From the NCBI RefSeq assembly GCF_030053135.1, contig NZ_CP125652.1:62001-126000 (forward strand): DNA of 64,000 nucleotides. The letters are read 5' to 3'. Under the pieces are notes generated by a model. That model was not told the origin of the DNA. It was given only the letters and a program-made list of their open reading frames with translations, and ran no database searches. Position numbers and translations under genes: made by a program. Position 1 is the stretch's first letter. Every line of letters starts with the position of its first letter. Source of the stretch: Rhizobium sp. BT04 (GTDB lineage Bacteria > Pseudomonadota > Alphaproteobacteria > Rhizobiales > Rhizobiaceae). Shown in pieces: positions 1-9,494 of the stretch.

Positions 1-2
1 CG

Positions 3-191
3 CGCCTGCTCGTCGAACAGCTGGCGCTGGCCGCCGGTGCCGCCGAACTCTATCGGCTGGGCGCTGGTCGCATCGCCGATGCTTTCATCGAGACGCGCCT
101 TGCCGGCGGCTGGCGCTCCACCTACGGCATGCTCGATTCCCGCTTCGACGCCAGCTACATCGTCGACCTGCTCTATCCTCCGGCGGCCTGA
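3..191 (+). CDS. C-terminus of an acyl-CoA dehydrogenase-like protein (5' end outside window)
   Basis: Only the last 62 residues are present; the frame is open from the window edge to TGA at 189-191. The tail contains the blocks LVEQLALAAGAAELYRLG, ADAFIETRLAG and TYGML. These resemble the closing helical part of acyl-CoA dehydrogenase-like flavoproteins of the AidB (alkylation response) type, where a VADAF.A.RL...YG.L pattern ends the protein. No active-site residue is visible, so the family call rests on this short tail. The window-edge truncation is an artefact of the cut, not a broken gene. Confidence 0.5.
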   Translation, partial: RLLVEQLALAAGAAELYRLGAGRIADAFIETRLAGGWRSTYGMLDSRFDASYIVDLLYPPAA

Positions 192-203
192 TCGCAATCG
201 GGC

Positions 204-263
204 TCAGAGGATACTTGAGGCCGAGACGCTCGGCCATCGGATTGACCTGTCGACGACGATTAC
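204..263 (-). pseudogene. vapC toxin N-terminal remnant
   Basis: Directly after the degenerate vapB on the minus strand, a short frame reads VIVVDRSIRW and stops after 19 codons (TGA at 204-206). PIN-domain VapC toxins begin with a hydrophobic strand ending in a catalytic Asp (IVVDTSVWI-like), and this matches with substitutions. The rest of the PIN domain is gone, because the acyl-CoA dehydrogenase-like gene ends at 191. The call depends mostly on position next to vapB and on about nine residues. Confidence 0.4.
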
Positions 264-467
264 CGTTTACCGTCCGGCCGGTCGCGACGTATCGCGCCGA
301 GGTCGCCTTCCCAGCCTATCCCTGCGAGATCTGCGATCGCATTTTCCGGCGGTGTCTCTCAACGAGACTTCGCAAGGCCTGGTCGACGGTGGCCTCTTTT
401 GTCGCCAATCCTGTGGTGTCATTGCGGCGTCGAGCAAGGCATCATCGATAGCGATAGTCGTCCGCAT
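260..467 (-). pseudogene. vapB: Frameshifted vapB-type antitoxin relic
   Basis: The minus strand opens with MRTTIAIDDALLDAA, the usual start of short VapB (type II TA VapB) antitoxins. The family pattern then continues in a second frame as TTGLATKEATVDQALRSLVE. It ends in a third frame as ADLAGIGWEGDLGAIRRDR, DGKR and stop at 260-262. Read together these give a near-complete antitoxin of about 65-68 residues broken by two frameshifts. The C-terminal toxin-binding tail (GWEGDL...RRDR) is typical. With vapC reduced to a stub, this is a dead toxin-antitoxin locus. Sequencing error could explain one shift but hardly two plus the lost toxin. Confidence 0.72.
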
Positions 468-556
468 GATCGCGCCCCATGGGTATGATTATCATAGAGA
501 TACGCATCCACATCTCTGCGGTTCAAGCTCGGCGACGATGTCATCGCCATAAACGA

Positions 557-586
557 AAATCCGGCCGCGTCGCCGCGGCCGGATTT
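557..586 (-). terminator. Rho-independent terminator of rne
   Basis: A perfect 13-bp inverted repeat (557-569 with 574-586) has a 4-base loop. Read on the minus strand it is followed by TTTTCGTTTA. It starts 27 bases past the rne stop codon, so it most likely ends the rne transcript. Confidence 0.85.
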
Positions 587-612
587 CAGGGTTTACGTCC
601 GAAAATCAGCGT

Positions 613-3501
613 TCAGAAGAAGCCACGGCGCTGCCACCAGCCGGCTTTCTTCGGCTTGCCGTCGTCACCGTCGCCATTCTCGGCGCGGGTGGTCGATTTC
701 ACCGTCGGCTCGGAGGAGGAGATATTGGATTCGCGGTTGGCGCGAACCGGCTTTGCCTCTTCCTGGGCATCTTCCCGAGCGGGCGTTCCGAGATCGGCGG
801 AGGCTTCGACCAACTCCGGTTCGGCCTCGGCCACAGGGGCCGTCTCGGCTACCGGTTCTTCGACCGGCGCTGCGGCCGGTTTGCGGCGGCCGCGGCTGCG
901 GGCGGGCTTCACATCCTCGGTGACGACGGCCACACCCTCGACGGCGGCCGCTGCGGCCTGACCTTCGTCAGCCTGCAGGGCAACCGCTTCGACAGTTTCG
1001 GCTTTACCAGCAGCGCCGTCGTTCGAAACGTCCTCGCCTTCGTCCTCGCCGCCGCCATTGCCTTCACCGGCTTCGCCGGCCGTCAGTTCGGAACCATCCT
1101 CGGCGCGGTTGCGACGACCGCCGCGCTTGCCGCGACGGCGGCGCTTGCGGCGCTGCGATTCCTCGCTTTCAGCCAGTGTCTCAGGCGTGCCTTCGGCGTT
1201 TTCATCGCCTTCGCCGGCCTCGTCGTCACCGTCCTCATCCTCGTCGCCCGCTTCACCTGCAGCCGATACCGGCTGCTCGGCATTGCCGTTGCGGCCGCGG
1301 CGGCGCCTGCGGCGCTTGCGCTTGCGGTTGCCTTCACCTTCGCCTTCCGAGCGTGCAGCGACGGGGCGCTCGGTAGCGGCCGGCTTTTCCTCGAGTTCCT
1401 CGTCTTCGTCCTCATCCGCCTCGATGACGATGTCGTCATCGTCATCCTCGGGAATGGCAGCGAAGTTGAAGAGCGTTTCGATCTTGACCGGGTTTTCCAC
1501 CGGCTCACCGCGATCGATCGCGAAATGCTGCGCGCCGACCGAGCCGTCCGCGTCGATGATGATCGCAACGCCGAAGCGGTTCTCGTAATCGACGATCGTC
1601 TGGCGCTTGTGATTGAGCAGGTAGAGAGCAATATCGGGCGTCGTGCGCACGGTGATATTGTGCGTGGTGTTCTTGAGCAGATATTCCTCGATGCCGCGCA
1701 GGACATGCAGTGCGACGGAGGACTGCGAACGCACATGGCCGCTGCCGCCACAATGCGAGCAGACCTGCGTGGTCGATTCGAGAACCGACGCGCGGATGCG
1801 CTGGCGCGACATTTCAAGCAGGCCGAAATGCGAGATCCGGCCGACCTGGATGCGGGCGCGGTCGTTCTTCAGGCATTCCTTCAGCTTCTTCTCGACAGCG
1901 CGGTTGTTGCGCTTCTCTTCCATGTCGATGAAGTCGATGACGATCAGGCCGGCAAGGTCGCGCAGGCGAAGCTGGCGGGCGATTTCTTCCGCAGCTTCGA
2001 GGTTGGTCTGCAGCGCGGTGTCCTCGATCGAGTGTTCGCGCGTCGAGCGGCCGGAGTTGACGTCGATCGAGACCAGCGCTTCCGTCTGGTTCATGATCAG
2101 GTAGCCGCCGGAACGCAGGGTCACTTGCGGCTGCAGCATGCGGTCGAGCTGGGCTTCGATGCCCGAGCGCGAGAAGATCGGGTGGATGTCGCGATAGGGC
2201 TGAACCACCTTGGCATGGCTCGGCATCAGCATCTTCATGAAGTCTTTCGCTTCACGATAGCCTTCTTCGCCGGCAACGATGATCTCGCTGATATCCTTGT
2301 TGTAGAGGTCGCGGATCGAGCGCTTGATCAGCGAGCCTTCCTCATAGACGAGGCAGGGAGCGGTGGACGCCAGCGTCAGCGTGCGCACGTTCTCCCAGAG
2401 GCGCATCAGATATTCGAAGTCGCGCTTGACCTCGACCTTGGTGCGATTGGCGCCGGCGGTACGCAGGATGACGCCCATGCCCTGCGGCACTTCGAGCATG
2501 CGCGCGATTTCCTTCAGGCGCTTGCGGTCCGCAGGGTTGGTGATCTTGCGGGAAATGCCGCCGCCGCGCGCCGTGTTCGGCATCAGCACCGAATAGCGGC
2601 CGGCGAGCGAGAGATAAGTGGTAAGGGCGGCACCCTTGTTGCCGCGCTCTTCCTTGGCGACCTGCACGAGCAGGATCTGGCGGCGCTTGATGACTTCCTG
2701 GATGCGGTACTGCTTGCGCGGCTTGCGCTGCACGCGGTCCGGCACTTCTTCCATGGCGTCTTCGGCGCCGACCGATTCGATGACTTCCTCTTCGCCGTGA
2801 TCGTCATCGTCGTCGTCATCATCGTGGCGACGCTTGCTGGTATCGACGTCCTCGGAAATCTCGTCGGTTTCCACCATGGCGGCCATCGCGCCGCCGGTCG
2901 AGCCGTCATCCTCATTGTCGACGCTCGAAGCGCCTTCGGCTTCGACGTCCGTGGGAACGGCGTCTTCGGTCGCGGTCGTCTCTGCAACCGGCTCGGCGGC
3001 CTTCTTGCGGCTGCGGCGCGGCCTTGCCTTCTTGGCAGGCGCCTCCTCGGCGGCCTCCGGCGATGCTGCGGCTTCGACCGCTGCCGGTTCTTCCGTTATG
3101 GCAGCCGTTTCCGGCGCCTCTGCCGGCACGATGCCGACATCCGGCTGATCCTGCTTGGACAGATCGACCATCGGCGCGGTTTCGACATGCTCGACATCTT
3201 CGTCGCGGCGATGCTCCTCGGCCTCGGCCCGAAGCAGCGCCTGACGGTCGGCGAGCGGTATCTGATAATAGTCGGGATGGATTTCGGCGAAGGCCAGGAA
3301 GCCGTGCCGGTTGCCGCCGTAATCGACGAAGGCGGCTTGCAGCGAGGGCTCGACCCTCGTTACCTTTGCAAGATAGATGTTGCCGCGGATCTGCTTCTTG
3401 TGCTGCGACTCGAAGTCAAATTCTTCTATACGGTTCCCGCGAACGACAACGACGCGCGTCTCTTCCTCGTGAGACGCATCGATAAGCATTTTGTCTGCCA
3501 T
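613..3501 (-). CDS. rne: Ribonuclease E
   Basis: 962-residue endoribonuclease of the degradosome, acting in mRNA decay and rRNA/tRNA processing. The S1 domain (about 35-95 and 265-330) is split by a long acidic and Ala/Glu-rich insertion (about 95-265), as in alphaproteobacterial RNase E. The catalytic DNase I-like region holds the metal-binding aspartates in VSIDVNSG (D480) and VIDFIDM (D523), 43 residues apart as in E. coli. The Zn-link follows as CSHC (581-584). Residues about 700-930 form an Arg-rich and acidic disordered scaffold, and the protein ends in a conserved WWQRRGFF-like tail. The ATG at 3501 gives the standard MADKMLIDA start. It is monocistronic with a strong terminator at 557-586. 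The low-complexity C-terminal half creates long meaningless frames on both strands. Confidence 0.97.
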   Translation of the reverse strand: MADKMLIDASHEEETRVVVVRGNRIEEFDFESQHKKQIRGNIYLAKVTRVEPSLQAAFVDYGGNRHGFLAFAEIHPDYYQIPLADRQALLRAEAEEHRRDEDVEHVETAPMVDLSKQDQPDVGIVPAEAPETAAITEEPAAVEAAASPEAAEEAPAKKARPRRSRKKAAEPVAETTATEDAVPTDVEAEGASSVDNEDDGSTGGAMAAMVETDEISEDVDTSKRRHDDDDDDDDHGEEEVIESVGAEDAMEEVPDRVQRKPRKQYRIQEVIKRRQILLVQVAKEERGNKGAALTTYLSLAGRYSVLMPNTARGGGISRKITNPADRKRLKEIARMLEVPQGMGVILRTAGANRTKVEVKRDFEYLMRLWENVRTLTLASTAPCLVYEEGSLIKRSIRDLYNKDISEIIVAGEEGYREAKDFMKMLMPSHAKVVQPYRDIHPIFSRSGIEAQLDRMLQPQVTLRSGGYLIMNQTEALVSIDVNSGRSTREHSIEDTALQTNLEAAEEIARQLRLRDLAGLIVIDFIDMEEKRNNRAVEKKLKECLKNDRARIQVGRISHFGLLEMSRQRIRASVLESTTQVCSHCGGSGHVRSQSSVALHVLRGIEEYLLKNTTHNITVRTTPDIALYLLNHKRQTIVDYENRFGVAIIIDADGSVGAQHFAIDRGEPVENPVKIETLFNFAAIPEDDDDDIVIEADEDEDEELEEKPAATERPVAARSEGEGEGNRKRKRRRRRRGRNGNAEQPVSAAGEAGDEDEDGDDEAGEGDENAEGTPETLAESEESQRRKRRRRGKRGGRRNRAEDGSELTAGEAGEGNGGGEDEGEDVSNDGAAGKAETVEAVALQADEGQAAAAAVEGVAVVTEDVKPARSRGRRKPAAAPVEEPVAETAPVAEAEPELVEASADLGTPAREDAQEEAKPVRANRESNISSSEPTVKSTTRAENGDGDDGKPKKAGWWQRRGFF

Positions 3502-4053
3502 GTAAGCTGTGCTCCTCGGCGTGGCCGCAAGAGCGCATTCCCGACTGCTGTTGAAACAGAAAGAATGCGGTCCACTGTAGCCGCGCCGGATAATGAAAGT
3601 CGCGCCTGATGCGAGGGGGAGGGCAGCAGCCAGACCGCAGCCGGAACCATGTCGGTCCGGGGCCTGTACACTTCAGATAAAACCTGCTGCGAAACCATCA
3701 ACAACCAAGCGTGATCGACAAATACGAAGACCCGTTCGGGTCCGATGAGTTTGCTCCCTGAGAGCGTGGTGGCTGATCCACCAATGAATTCCGACAATAA
3801 GCCGGAAAATCAGGATCCAGTTCTAGGGATGAAGCGCATGAGACGGCGGACGATGACCGGTGTGGCGCCAGGTCCTGATCTGGCTGGCAGCCTTTGCGGC
3901 GACTCTATCCCGTCAACACTTTACCCTAAAATTCGTTGTATGTTTTCTGTGTCACAATAGCAAGGGAAAAGCCAAATGTGCCATAATATTGATGGATTTC
4001 AGAACGCATAGAAGCTGGGGATAAAGTGATCGCGATTCGGCAGGCCGCAACGT
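3502..4053. other. 552-bp divergent intergenic region (rne leader / amidase promoter)
   Basis: The region lies between the divergent starts of rne (minus) and the amidase (plus), so it must hold both promoters and the rne 5' leader. RNase E leaders are often long and autoregulatory in bacteria; whether this one is cannot be read from sequence. I see no convincing gene here: short open stretches such as 3745-3960 lack domain-like composition. No clear sigma70 pair stands out. An AT-rich stretch at about 3920-4025 is the best place for the amidase promoter. Confidence 0.5.
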
Positions 4054-5382
4054 GTGTTTCGTCACAGCGACGATCGACGCGGCCGCGGCGGCTCCATCGC
4101 AGTACAGATAGGGTGTGGCGGTTTATTGTTTAAGAGGGCTCGGATCACGGCGAAATCCGCGGGTTGGCGATCGACATTCGCAAGGCGGGTTCTGACGGCG
4201 TTTCTGGCCGTTAGTCTCCTGCCAGCCGTCGCTGGCTCCGTCGGGGCCAGCGATCCGCTGCTTGCCTATGGCGCGCGCATCGTCGGCGACGACGCACGAA
4301 CGCGCATCGTCATCGATTTCGATCGCGAGCCGCGCTTCTCCGTCCACTATATCGCCAATCCGGAACGCATCGTCATCGACCTGCCGGCGACCGCCTTCGG
4401 CTTTCCGGCCAAGGATCTCGCCGCCCGTGGCCTGTTCAAGGATATCCGTTACGGCAAGATGGACGAGGAAAGCGCCCGCATCGTGCTGACGACGGCAGGG
4501 CCGGTGAAGCTGGCGCTCGCCAAGGTGCAGGCCGACGAGGCCGGCAAGGGGCATCGTCTCGTGCTCGATGCCGAGATGATCGACAAGCAGGCCTTTGCCG
4601 AACTGGTGAAGACGCAATCCTGGAGCGACCGGACTGAGGCGGCCCAGACGACGAGTGCCATTCCGGCACCCGAGAAAGCCGCCCCCGGCGATTTCGTCAT
4701 CGCCGTCGACGCCGGCCATGGCGGCATCGATACCGGTGCGATCGGCGTCGACACCAAGACCGAGGAAAAGCAGGTGACGCTCGCCTTCGCCAAGGCTTTG
4801 ACCGACCGGCTGAACAAGGAGCCGGGGATCAAGGCTTTCCTGACGCGTGAGGATGACGAGTTCCTGTCGCTGTCGCAGCGCGTGCTGATTGCCCGCCAGA
4901 ACCATGCCGGCCTGTTTATTTCATTGCACGCCGATACGCTGAAGCAGAAGGATATCCGTGGCTCGACCGTCTATACGATCTCTGACAAGGCCTCCGACAA
5001 ACTTGCAGCCGACCTTGCCGAACGCGAAAATCTCTCCGACCAGATCGCCGGCAAGGAGACGGTCACCGAGCCGCCCGAGGTCGCCGATATCCTGCTCGAC
5101 CTGACACGGCGCGAGACGCAGGCCTTCTCGATTTCGCTCGCCGAGAGCGTGCTGAATTCCTTCAGGGATCAGGTCGGCACCATCAACAATCCGCATCGCC
5201 ATGCCGGCTTCCGCGTGCTGCAGGCACCTGATGTGCCGTCGATTCTTCTCGAACTCGGCTTCCTCTCGAACGCCGATGATGAGAAACTGCTGCTCGACGA
5301 GACCTGGCGCGGCAAGATCGCCGATCTCCTGACCGACGCCGTGAAGCGATACCGCACGGGCGTCATGGCGAATGGCGGCTGA
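4054..5382 (+). CDS. amiC: N-acetylmuramoyl-L-alanine amidase (AmiC-type, AMIN + Amidase_3)
   Basis: Periplasmic zinc amidase that cleaves the bond between MurNAc and the stem peptide, used in septal peptidoglycan splitting. A basic N-terminus leads into a hydrophobic segment (VLTAFLAVSLLPAVAGSVGA), a signal peptide ending near residue 65. An AMIN domain (about 70-175) follows, then Amidase_3. The latter has Zn-binding VDAGHGGIDTGAIG, the second His in FISLHAD, and the late Glu in SILLELGFLSN. The frame opens with GTG at 4054. A later TTG at 4126 would leave a more ordinary signal peptide, so the exact start is uncertain. mrcA follows 362 bases downstream, giving a cell-wall pair. Confidence 0.9.
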   Translation: MFRHSDDRRGRGGSIAVQIGCGGLLFKRARITAKSAGWRSTFARRVLTAFLAVSLLPAVAGSVGASDPLLAYGARIVGDDARTRIVIDFDREPRFSVHYIANPERIVIDLPATAFGFPAKDLAARGLFKDIRYGKMDEESARIVLTTAGPVKLALAKVQADEAGKGHRLVLDAEMIDKQAFAELVKTQSWSDRTEAAQTTSAIPAPEKAAPGDFVIAVDAGHGGIDTGAIGVDTKTEEKQVTLAFAKALTDRLNKEPGIKAFLTREDDEFLSLSQRVLIARQNHAGLFISLHADTLKQKDIRGSTVYTISDKASDKLAADLAERENLSDQIAGKETVTEPPEVADILLDLTRRETQAFSISLAESVLNSFRDQVGTINNPHRHAGFRVLQAPDVPSILLELGFLSNADDEKLLLDETWRGKIADLLTDAVKRYRTGVMANGG

Positions 5383-5744
5383 TGCCTGCCGCCCGGAATT
5401 CCGAGCGGCCTTGGGACGGTGGTTTACCCAGAAAACAAACACTTAGGCGCGTCGTATGAATCAAGTCCCGAGCAAAGTGCTTCAGATTGGCGGCGGGAAG
5501 GGGCGTTGCTTGTATGTGACACTGCTGATGAAACGCTGATATAGCGGTGAATGCGGCGGGGAGGGCCCTATTTTCCTCACATTCGCGCCGTTACTCCGGC
5601 TTATGTTTCATAGCCTGAGGCGCGGAAACGGCTTGTGGCGGTAGCGCTCATGGAGTAAGCCGCGCGCAACGTGCAAATTGCCTTGATCTATGCAATCGTT
5701 GCGTCCGCGCCGATTGAAGATCGAAGAGACCGGTAGCTGAAAAT
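5383..5744. other. Intergenic region between amidase and mrcA
   Basis: No gene is seen in these 362 bases. A hairpin just after the amidase stop (5389-5408, CCGCCCGGAA paired with TTCCGAGCGG, one mismatch) lacks a T-run, so it is only a weak terminator candidate. The mrcA promoter must lie here, but I cannot place it with confidence. Confidence 0.4.
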
Positions 5745-8204
5745 ATGGTTAGACTTCTTGGATATTTCTTCGGAATGGCCTGCGTCCTGTTTCTGGTCGC
5801 GGCGGCGGGTATTGCCATCTATCTCGCCAATGTTGCGAAGGATCTTCCGGACTATGCCGTTCTGAACAGCTATGCGCCGCCGGTAACCACCCGTGTCCAC
5901 GCCGGCAACGGTGCACTGATGGCCGAATATGCCAAGGAAAAGCGCCTCTTCCTGCCGATCCAGGCCATTCCCGACCGCGTGAAGGCCGCTTTCCTTTCGG
6001 CCGAAGACAAGAATTTCTACAATCATCCGGGTGTCGACCTAACCGGTCTCGGCCGCGCAATCCTCGTCAACCTGCAGAATTTCGGCTCCGGCCGCCGCCC
6101 GGTCGGCGCCTCCACCATCACCCAGCAGGTGGCCAAGAACTTCCTTTTGAGCTCGGACCAGACGATCGACCGCAAGATCAAGGAAGCGATCCTCTCCTTC
6201 CGGATCGAGCAGGCCTACAGCAAGGACAAGATCCTCGAACTCTACCTGAACGAGATTTTCTTCGGCATGAATTCCTACGGCATCGCCGGCGCCGCACTCA
6301 CCTATTTCAACAAATCCGTGACAGAACTGACCGTCGCCGAGGCGGCCTATCTCGCCTCGCTGCCGAAGGGGCCCGCCAATTACCATCCCTTCCGCCATCC
6401 GGAGGCTGCGCTCGAGCGCCGCAACTGGGTCATCGACCGCATGGTCGAGAACGGCTATGTCAGCCAGAGCGACGGCGTGGAAGCCAAGAAGCAGCCGCTC
6501 GGCGTCACCGCCCGCTCGACCGGCCCCTCGCTTTTCGCTTCGGACTATTTCGCCGAAGCGGTGCGTCGCCAGCTGATCGACCAATATGGCGAAAAGGTCC
6601 TCTATGAGGGCGGCCTTTCGGTGCGCACGTCGCTCGATCCGCAGATGCAGCTGGCTGCCCGCAAGGCGCTGCAGGACGGCCTTGTCACCTATGACGAGCG
6701 CCGCGGTTTCCACGGCCCGATCAAGCAGATCGATGCAAGCGGTGACTGGGGCAAGGCGCTTGCCGATATTCCCGCACTCTCCGACGTGCCGGAATGGCGG
6801 CTTGCCGTCGTGCTCGCCGTGTCCGACACCACCGTCGACATCGGCCTGCAGCCGGCCAAGGATGGAAGCGGCAAGGTTTCAGCCGAGCGTCAACGCGGCA
6901 CCATCGACGCCAAGAACATGCAGTGGGCTTTCCGTTCGTCCGACGGCGCCCGCAAGACCACGAAATCGCCGGTTGGCGCCGTCGGCCCTGGCGACGTGGT
7001 CTACGTCGCAAAGCTCGGCGACGACGCGTCGACCTCCTATCGCCTGCAGCAGCCGCCGAAGGTACAGGGCGGCCTGGTCGCCATGGACCCGAAGACCGGC
7101 CGCGTGCTCGCCATGGTCGGCGGCTTCTCATATTCGCAGTCCGAATTCAACCGCGCCACTCAGGCGATGCGCCAGCCGGGCTCCTCGTTCAAGCCCTTCG
7201 TCTACGCCGCGGCGATGGACAATGGCTATACGCCGGCTTCCGTCATCATGGACGCGCCGATCGAGATCGTCTCGGGCGGCCAGGTCTGGAAGCCGGAAAA
7301 CTACGGCGGCGAAGTCGGTGGCCCGTCGACGCTGCGCTCGGGCATCGAGCATTCGCGCAACCTGATGACGGTGCGCCTCGCCAACGATCTCGGTATGAAT
7401 ATCGTCGCCGAATATGCCGAGCGCTTCGGCATCTACGATCACATGCTGCCGGTTCTCTCCATGTCGCTCGGCGCCGGCGACACGACGGTGCTGCGCATGG
7501 TGTCGGCCTATTCGGTCATCGCCAACGGCGGCAAGCAGATCAAGCCGACCTTGATCGACCGCATCCAGGACCGCTACGGCAAGACGATCTTCAAGCATGA
7601 GGAGCGCCTCTGCGAAGGCTGCAATGCCGGTGACTGGCAGAACCAGGAAGAGCCCAACGTCGTCGACAACCGCGAAACCGTTCTCGACCCGATGACGGCC
7701 TACCAGATCACTTCGATGATGCAGGGCGTCATCCAGCGCGGCACTGCCGCCGGCAAGATCGATCTCGGCGGTCGCGACGTCGCCGGCAAGACCGGCACCA
7801 CCAACGACGAGAAGGATGCCTGGTTCGTCGGCTTCACGCCGGATCTGGTCGCTGGCCTCTACATGGGCTTCGATACGCCGGCCCCGCTCGGCCGCGGCGG
7901 CACCGGCGGCGTTCTCTCCGCCCCGATCTTCAACGAATTCATGCAAGCTGCCGTCAAGGATGCGCCGGAATCGAAATTCGTCATCCCGCCGGGCATGAAC
8001 CTGATTCCGATCGACCGCAAGACCGGCATGGCCGCCGCGGACGGCGATCCGAACACCATTGTCGAGGCCTTCAAGCCCGGCACCGGCCCGGCCGATAGCT
8101 TCTCCGTTATCGGCATGGACAGCACCATGGCGCCGGAGGAGATCCTGAAGACCTCGCCGCAGGCCAACCAGGCCGTCCAGACCGGCACCCCGGGCCTCTT
8201 TTGA
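5745..8204 (+). CDS. mrcA: Penicillin-binding protein 1A (bifunctional transglycosylase/transpeptidase)
   Basis: 819-residue class A PBP that polymerises glycan strands and cross-links them at the inner membrane. One N-terminal membrane anchor (about 5-28). The GT51 glycosyltransferase domain has the catalytic Glu in SAEDKNFYNHPG (E87) and the GASTITQQVAKNF motif. An OB-like insertion lies between the domains. The transpeptidase domain shows SxxK in GSSFKPF (S480/K483), the SxN motif in EHSRNL and KTG in AGKTGTTND. Length and order match PBP1A of alphaproteobacteria. The last 80 residues are a Pro/Gly/Thr-rich tail ending near TPGLF. It stands alone between the amidase and prfB. Confidence 0.96.
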   Translation: MVRLLGYFFGMACVLFLVAAAGIAIYLANVAKDLPDYAVLNSYAPPVTTRVHAGNGALMAEYAKEKRLFLPIQAIPDRVKAAFLSAEDKNFYNHPGVDLTGLGRAILVNLQNFGSGRRPVGASTITQQVAKNFLLSSDQTIDRKIKEAILSFRIEQAYSKDKILELYLNEIFFGMNSYGIAGAALTYFNKSVTELTVAEAAYLASLPKGPANYHPFRHPEAALERRNWVIDRMVENGYVSQSDGVEAKKQPLGVTARSTGPSLFASDYFAEAVRRQLIDQYGEKVLYEGGLSVRTSLDPQMQLAARKALQDGLVTYDERRGFHGPIKQIDASGDWGKALADIPALSDVPEWRLAVVLAVSDTTVDIGLQPAKDGSGKVSAERQRGTIDAKNMQWAFRSSDGARKTTKSPVGAVGPGDVVYVAKLGDDASTSYRLQQPPKVQGGLVAMDPKTGRVLAMVGGFSYSQSEFNRATQAMRQPGSSFKPFVYAAAMDNGYTPASVIMDAPIEIVSGGQVWKPENYGGEVGGPSTLRSGIEHSRNLMTVRLANDLGMNIVAEYAERFGIYDHMLPVLSMSLGAGDTTVLRMVSAYSVIANGGKQIKPTLIDRIQDRYGKTIFKHEERLCEGCNAGDWQNQEEPNVVDNRETVLDPMTAYQITSMMQGVIQRGTAAGKIDLGGRDVAGKTGTTNDEKDAWFVGFTPDLVAGLYMGFDTPAPLGRGGTGGVLSAPIFNEFMQAAVKDAPESKFVIPPGMNLIPIDRKTGMAAADGDPNTIVEAFKPGTGPADSFSVIGMDSTMAPEEILKTSPQANQAVQTGTPGLF

Positions 8205-8307
8205 GCATTGCCCTAATTTTCGGACGCGCGCCGCGGCTCTTTACTTCAGCGCCGGGCGTCTCTATGTCACCAGCACTTGAAGAAGACCGTTACAGAGAAG
8301 CAGGAAA

Positions 8308-9439
8308 ATGCGAGCGGAAATCGAAAACGTTGTAGATGAAACCAAGCAGGCTATCACCCTGCTGAGGAGGCATCTTTGACTGGGACCAGGCGATAAGACG
8401 ACTGGACTGGTTGAATAACAAGGCAGAGGATCCGAACCTCTGGAACGACGCCGCCGAGGCGCAGAAGCTGATGCGTGAGCGCCAGCAGCTCGATGACGGC
8501 ATCAACGGCGTCAAGCAGCTCGAACAGCAGCTGAACGACAATATCGAGCTGATCGAGCTCGGCGAGGAAGAAGGCGACCAGAGCGTCGTTAGGGAAGCCG
8601 AGGACACGCTGAAGGCCTTGAAGGCCGAAGCCGCCCGCCGCCAGGTGGAAGCCATGCTCTCCGGCGAAGCCGATAGCAACGACACCTATCTCGAAGTGCA
8701 TTCCGGCGCCGGCGGCACCGAAAGCCAGGACTGGGCGAACATGCTGCTGCGCATGTACACCCGCTGGGCCGAACGCCAGCGTTTCAAGGTCGAACTTCTC
8801 GAAGTTCATGACGGCGAAGAGGCGGGCATCAAGTCCGCGACCCTGCTCGTCAAGGGCCACAATGCCTATGGCTGGCTGAAGACGGAATCAGGCGTGCACC
8901 GGCTGGTGCGCATCTCGCCCTACGACAGCAATGCGCGCCGCCACACCTCCTTCTCGTCGATCTGGGTCTATCCCGTCGTCGACGACTCGATCCAGATCGA
9001 GATCAACGAAAGCGACTGCCGCATCGACACCTATCGTTCGTCGGGCGCCGGCGGCCAGCACGTCAACACCACCGACTCGGCCGTGCGCATCACGCATATC
9101 CCGACCGGCATTGTCGTGCAGTGCCAGCAGGAGCGTTCGCAGCACAAGAACCGCGCCAAGGCCTGGGACATGCTGCGCGCCCGCATGTACGAAGCGGAAT
9201 TGAAGAAGCGCGAGGACGCCGCCAACGCCGAAGCCGCCTCCAAGACGGATATCGGCTGGGGCCACCAGATCCGCTCCTACGTGCTGCAGCCCTACCAGTT
9301 GGTCAAGGACCTGCGCACCGGTGTCGCCAGCAGCGCCCCGGACGACGTTCTCGACGGCGATCTGAACGAGTTCATGGAAGCAGCCCTTGCCCACCGCATC
9401 AGCGGCGCCGCCGACGCGGTCGTCGAGGATGTCGACTGA
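8308..9439 (+). CDS. prfB: Peptide chain release factor 2 (expressed by programmed +1 frameshift)
   Basis: RF2 reads UGA and UAA and triggers peptide release. The coding sequence is joined: 8308-8376 encodes 23 codons up to CTT, then an in-frame TGA (8377-8379) is bypassed by +1 slippage, and 8378-9439 continues as [14 protein letters not shown]. Total 376 residues, the usual alphaproteobacterial length. The GGQ loop is seen in [13 protein letters not shown]. The stop-codon recognition tripeptide reads SPY ([11 protein letters not shown]) instead of the E. coli SPF. A gene caller starting at 8411 would miss the first 34 residues. Expression is autoregulated: low RF2 stalls at the internal UGA and favours the shift. 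Confidence 0.96.
8365..8380 (+). promoter_or_regulatory. prfB: prfB +1 programmed frameshift site
   Basis: The sequence AGGAGG CAT CTT TGA C holds a perfect internal Shine-Dalgarno, a three-base spacer, the slippery CTT codon and TGA followed by C, the weak context. This is the classical RF2 recoding signal. Confidence 0.97.
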
Positions 9440-9463
9440 TAAGGTGCCGCAGGATCGAGACGC

Positions 9464-9492
9464 AAAAGCCCCGGAAACGGGGCTTTTCTTTT
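9464..9492 (+). terminator. Rho-independent terminator after prfB
   Basis: A perfect 10-bp stem, AAAAGCCCCG/CGGGGCTTTT, with loop GAAA is followed by CTTTT. It lies between the convergent prfB and the hydrolase gene and is A-rich on the other side, so it can act in both directions. Confidence 0.9.
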
Positions 9493-9494
9493 GC

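Noticed and set aside
1525..3609. Long open frame on the plus strand across rne (694 codons)
   Set aside because: It lies opposite the conserved RNase E frame; its composition is the complement of rne codons and no family motif is visible.
3745..3960. 71-codon frame between rne and the amidase
   Set aside because: No conserved-looking segment, no ribosome site; more likely leader/promoter DNA.
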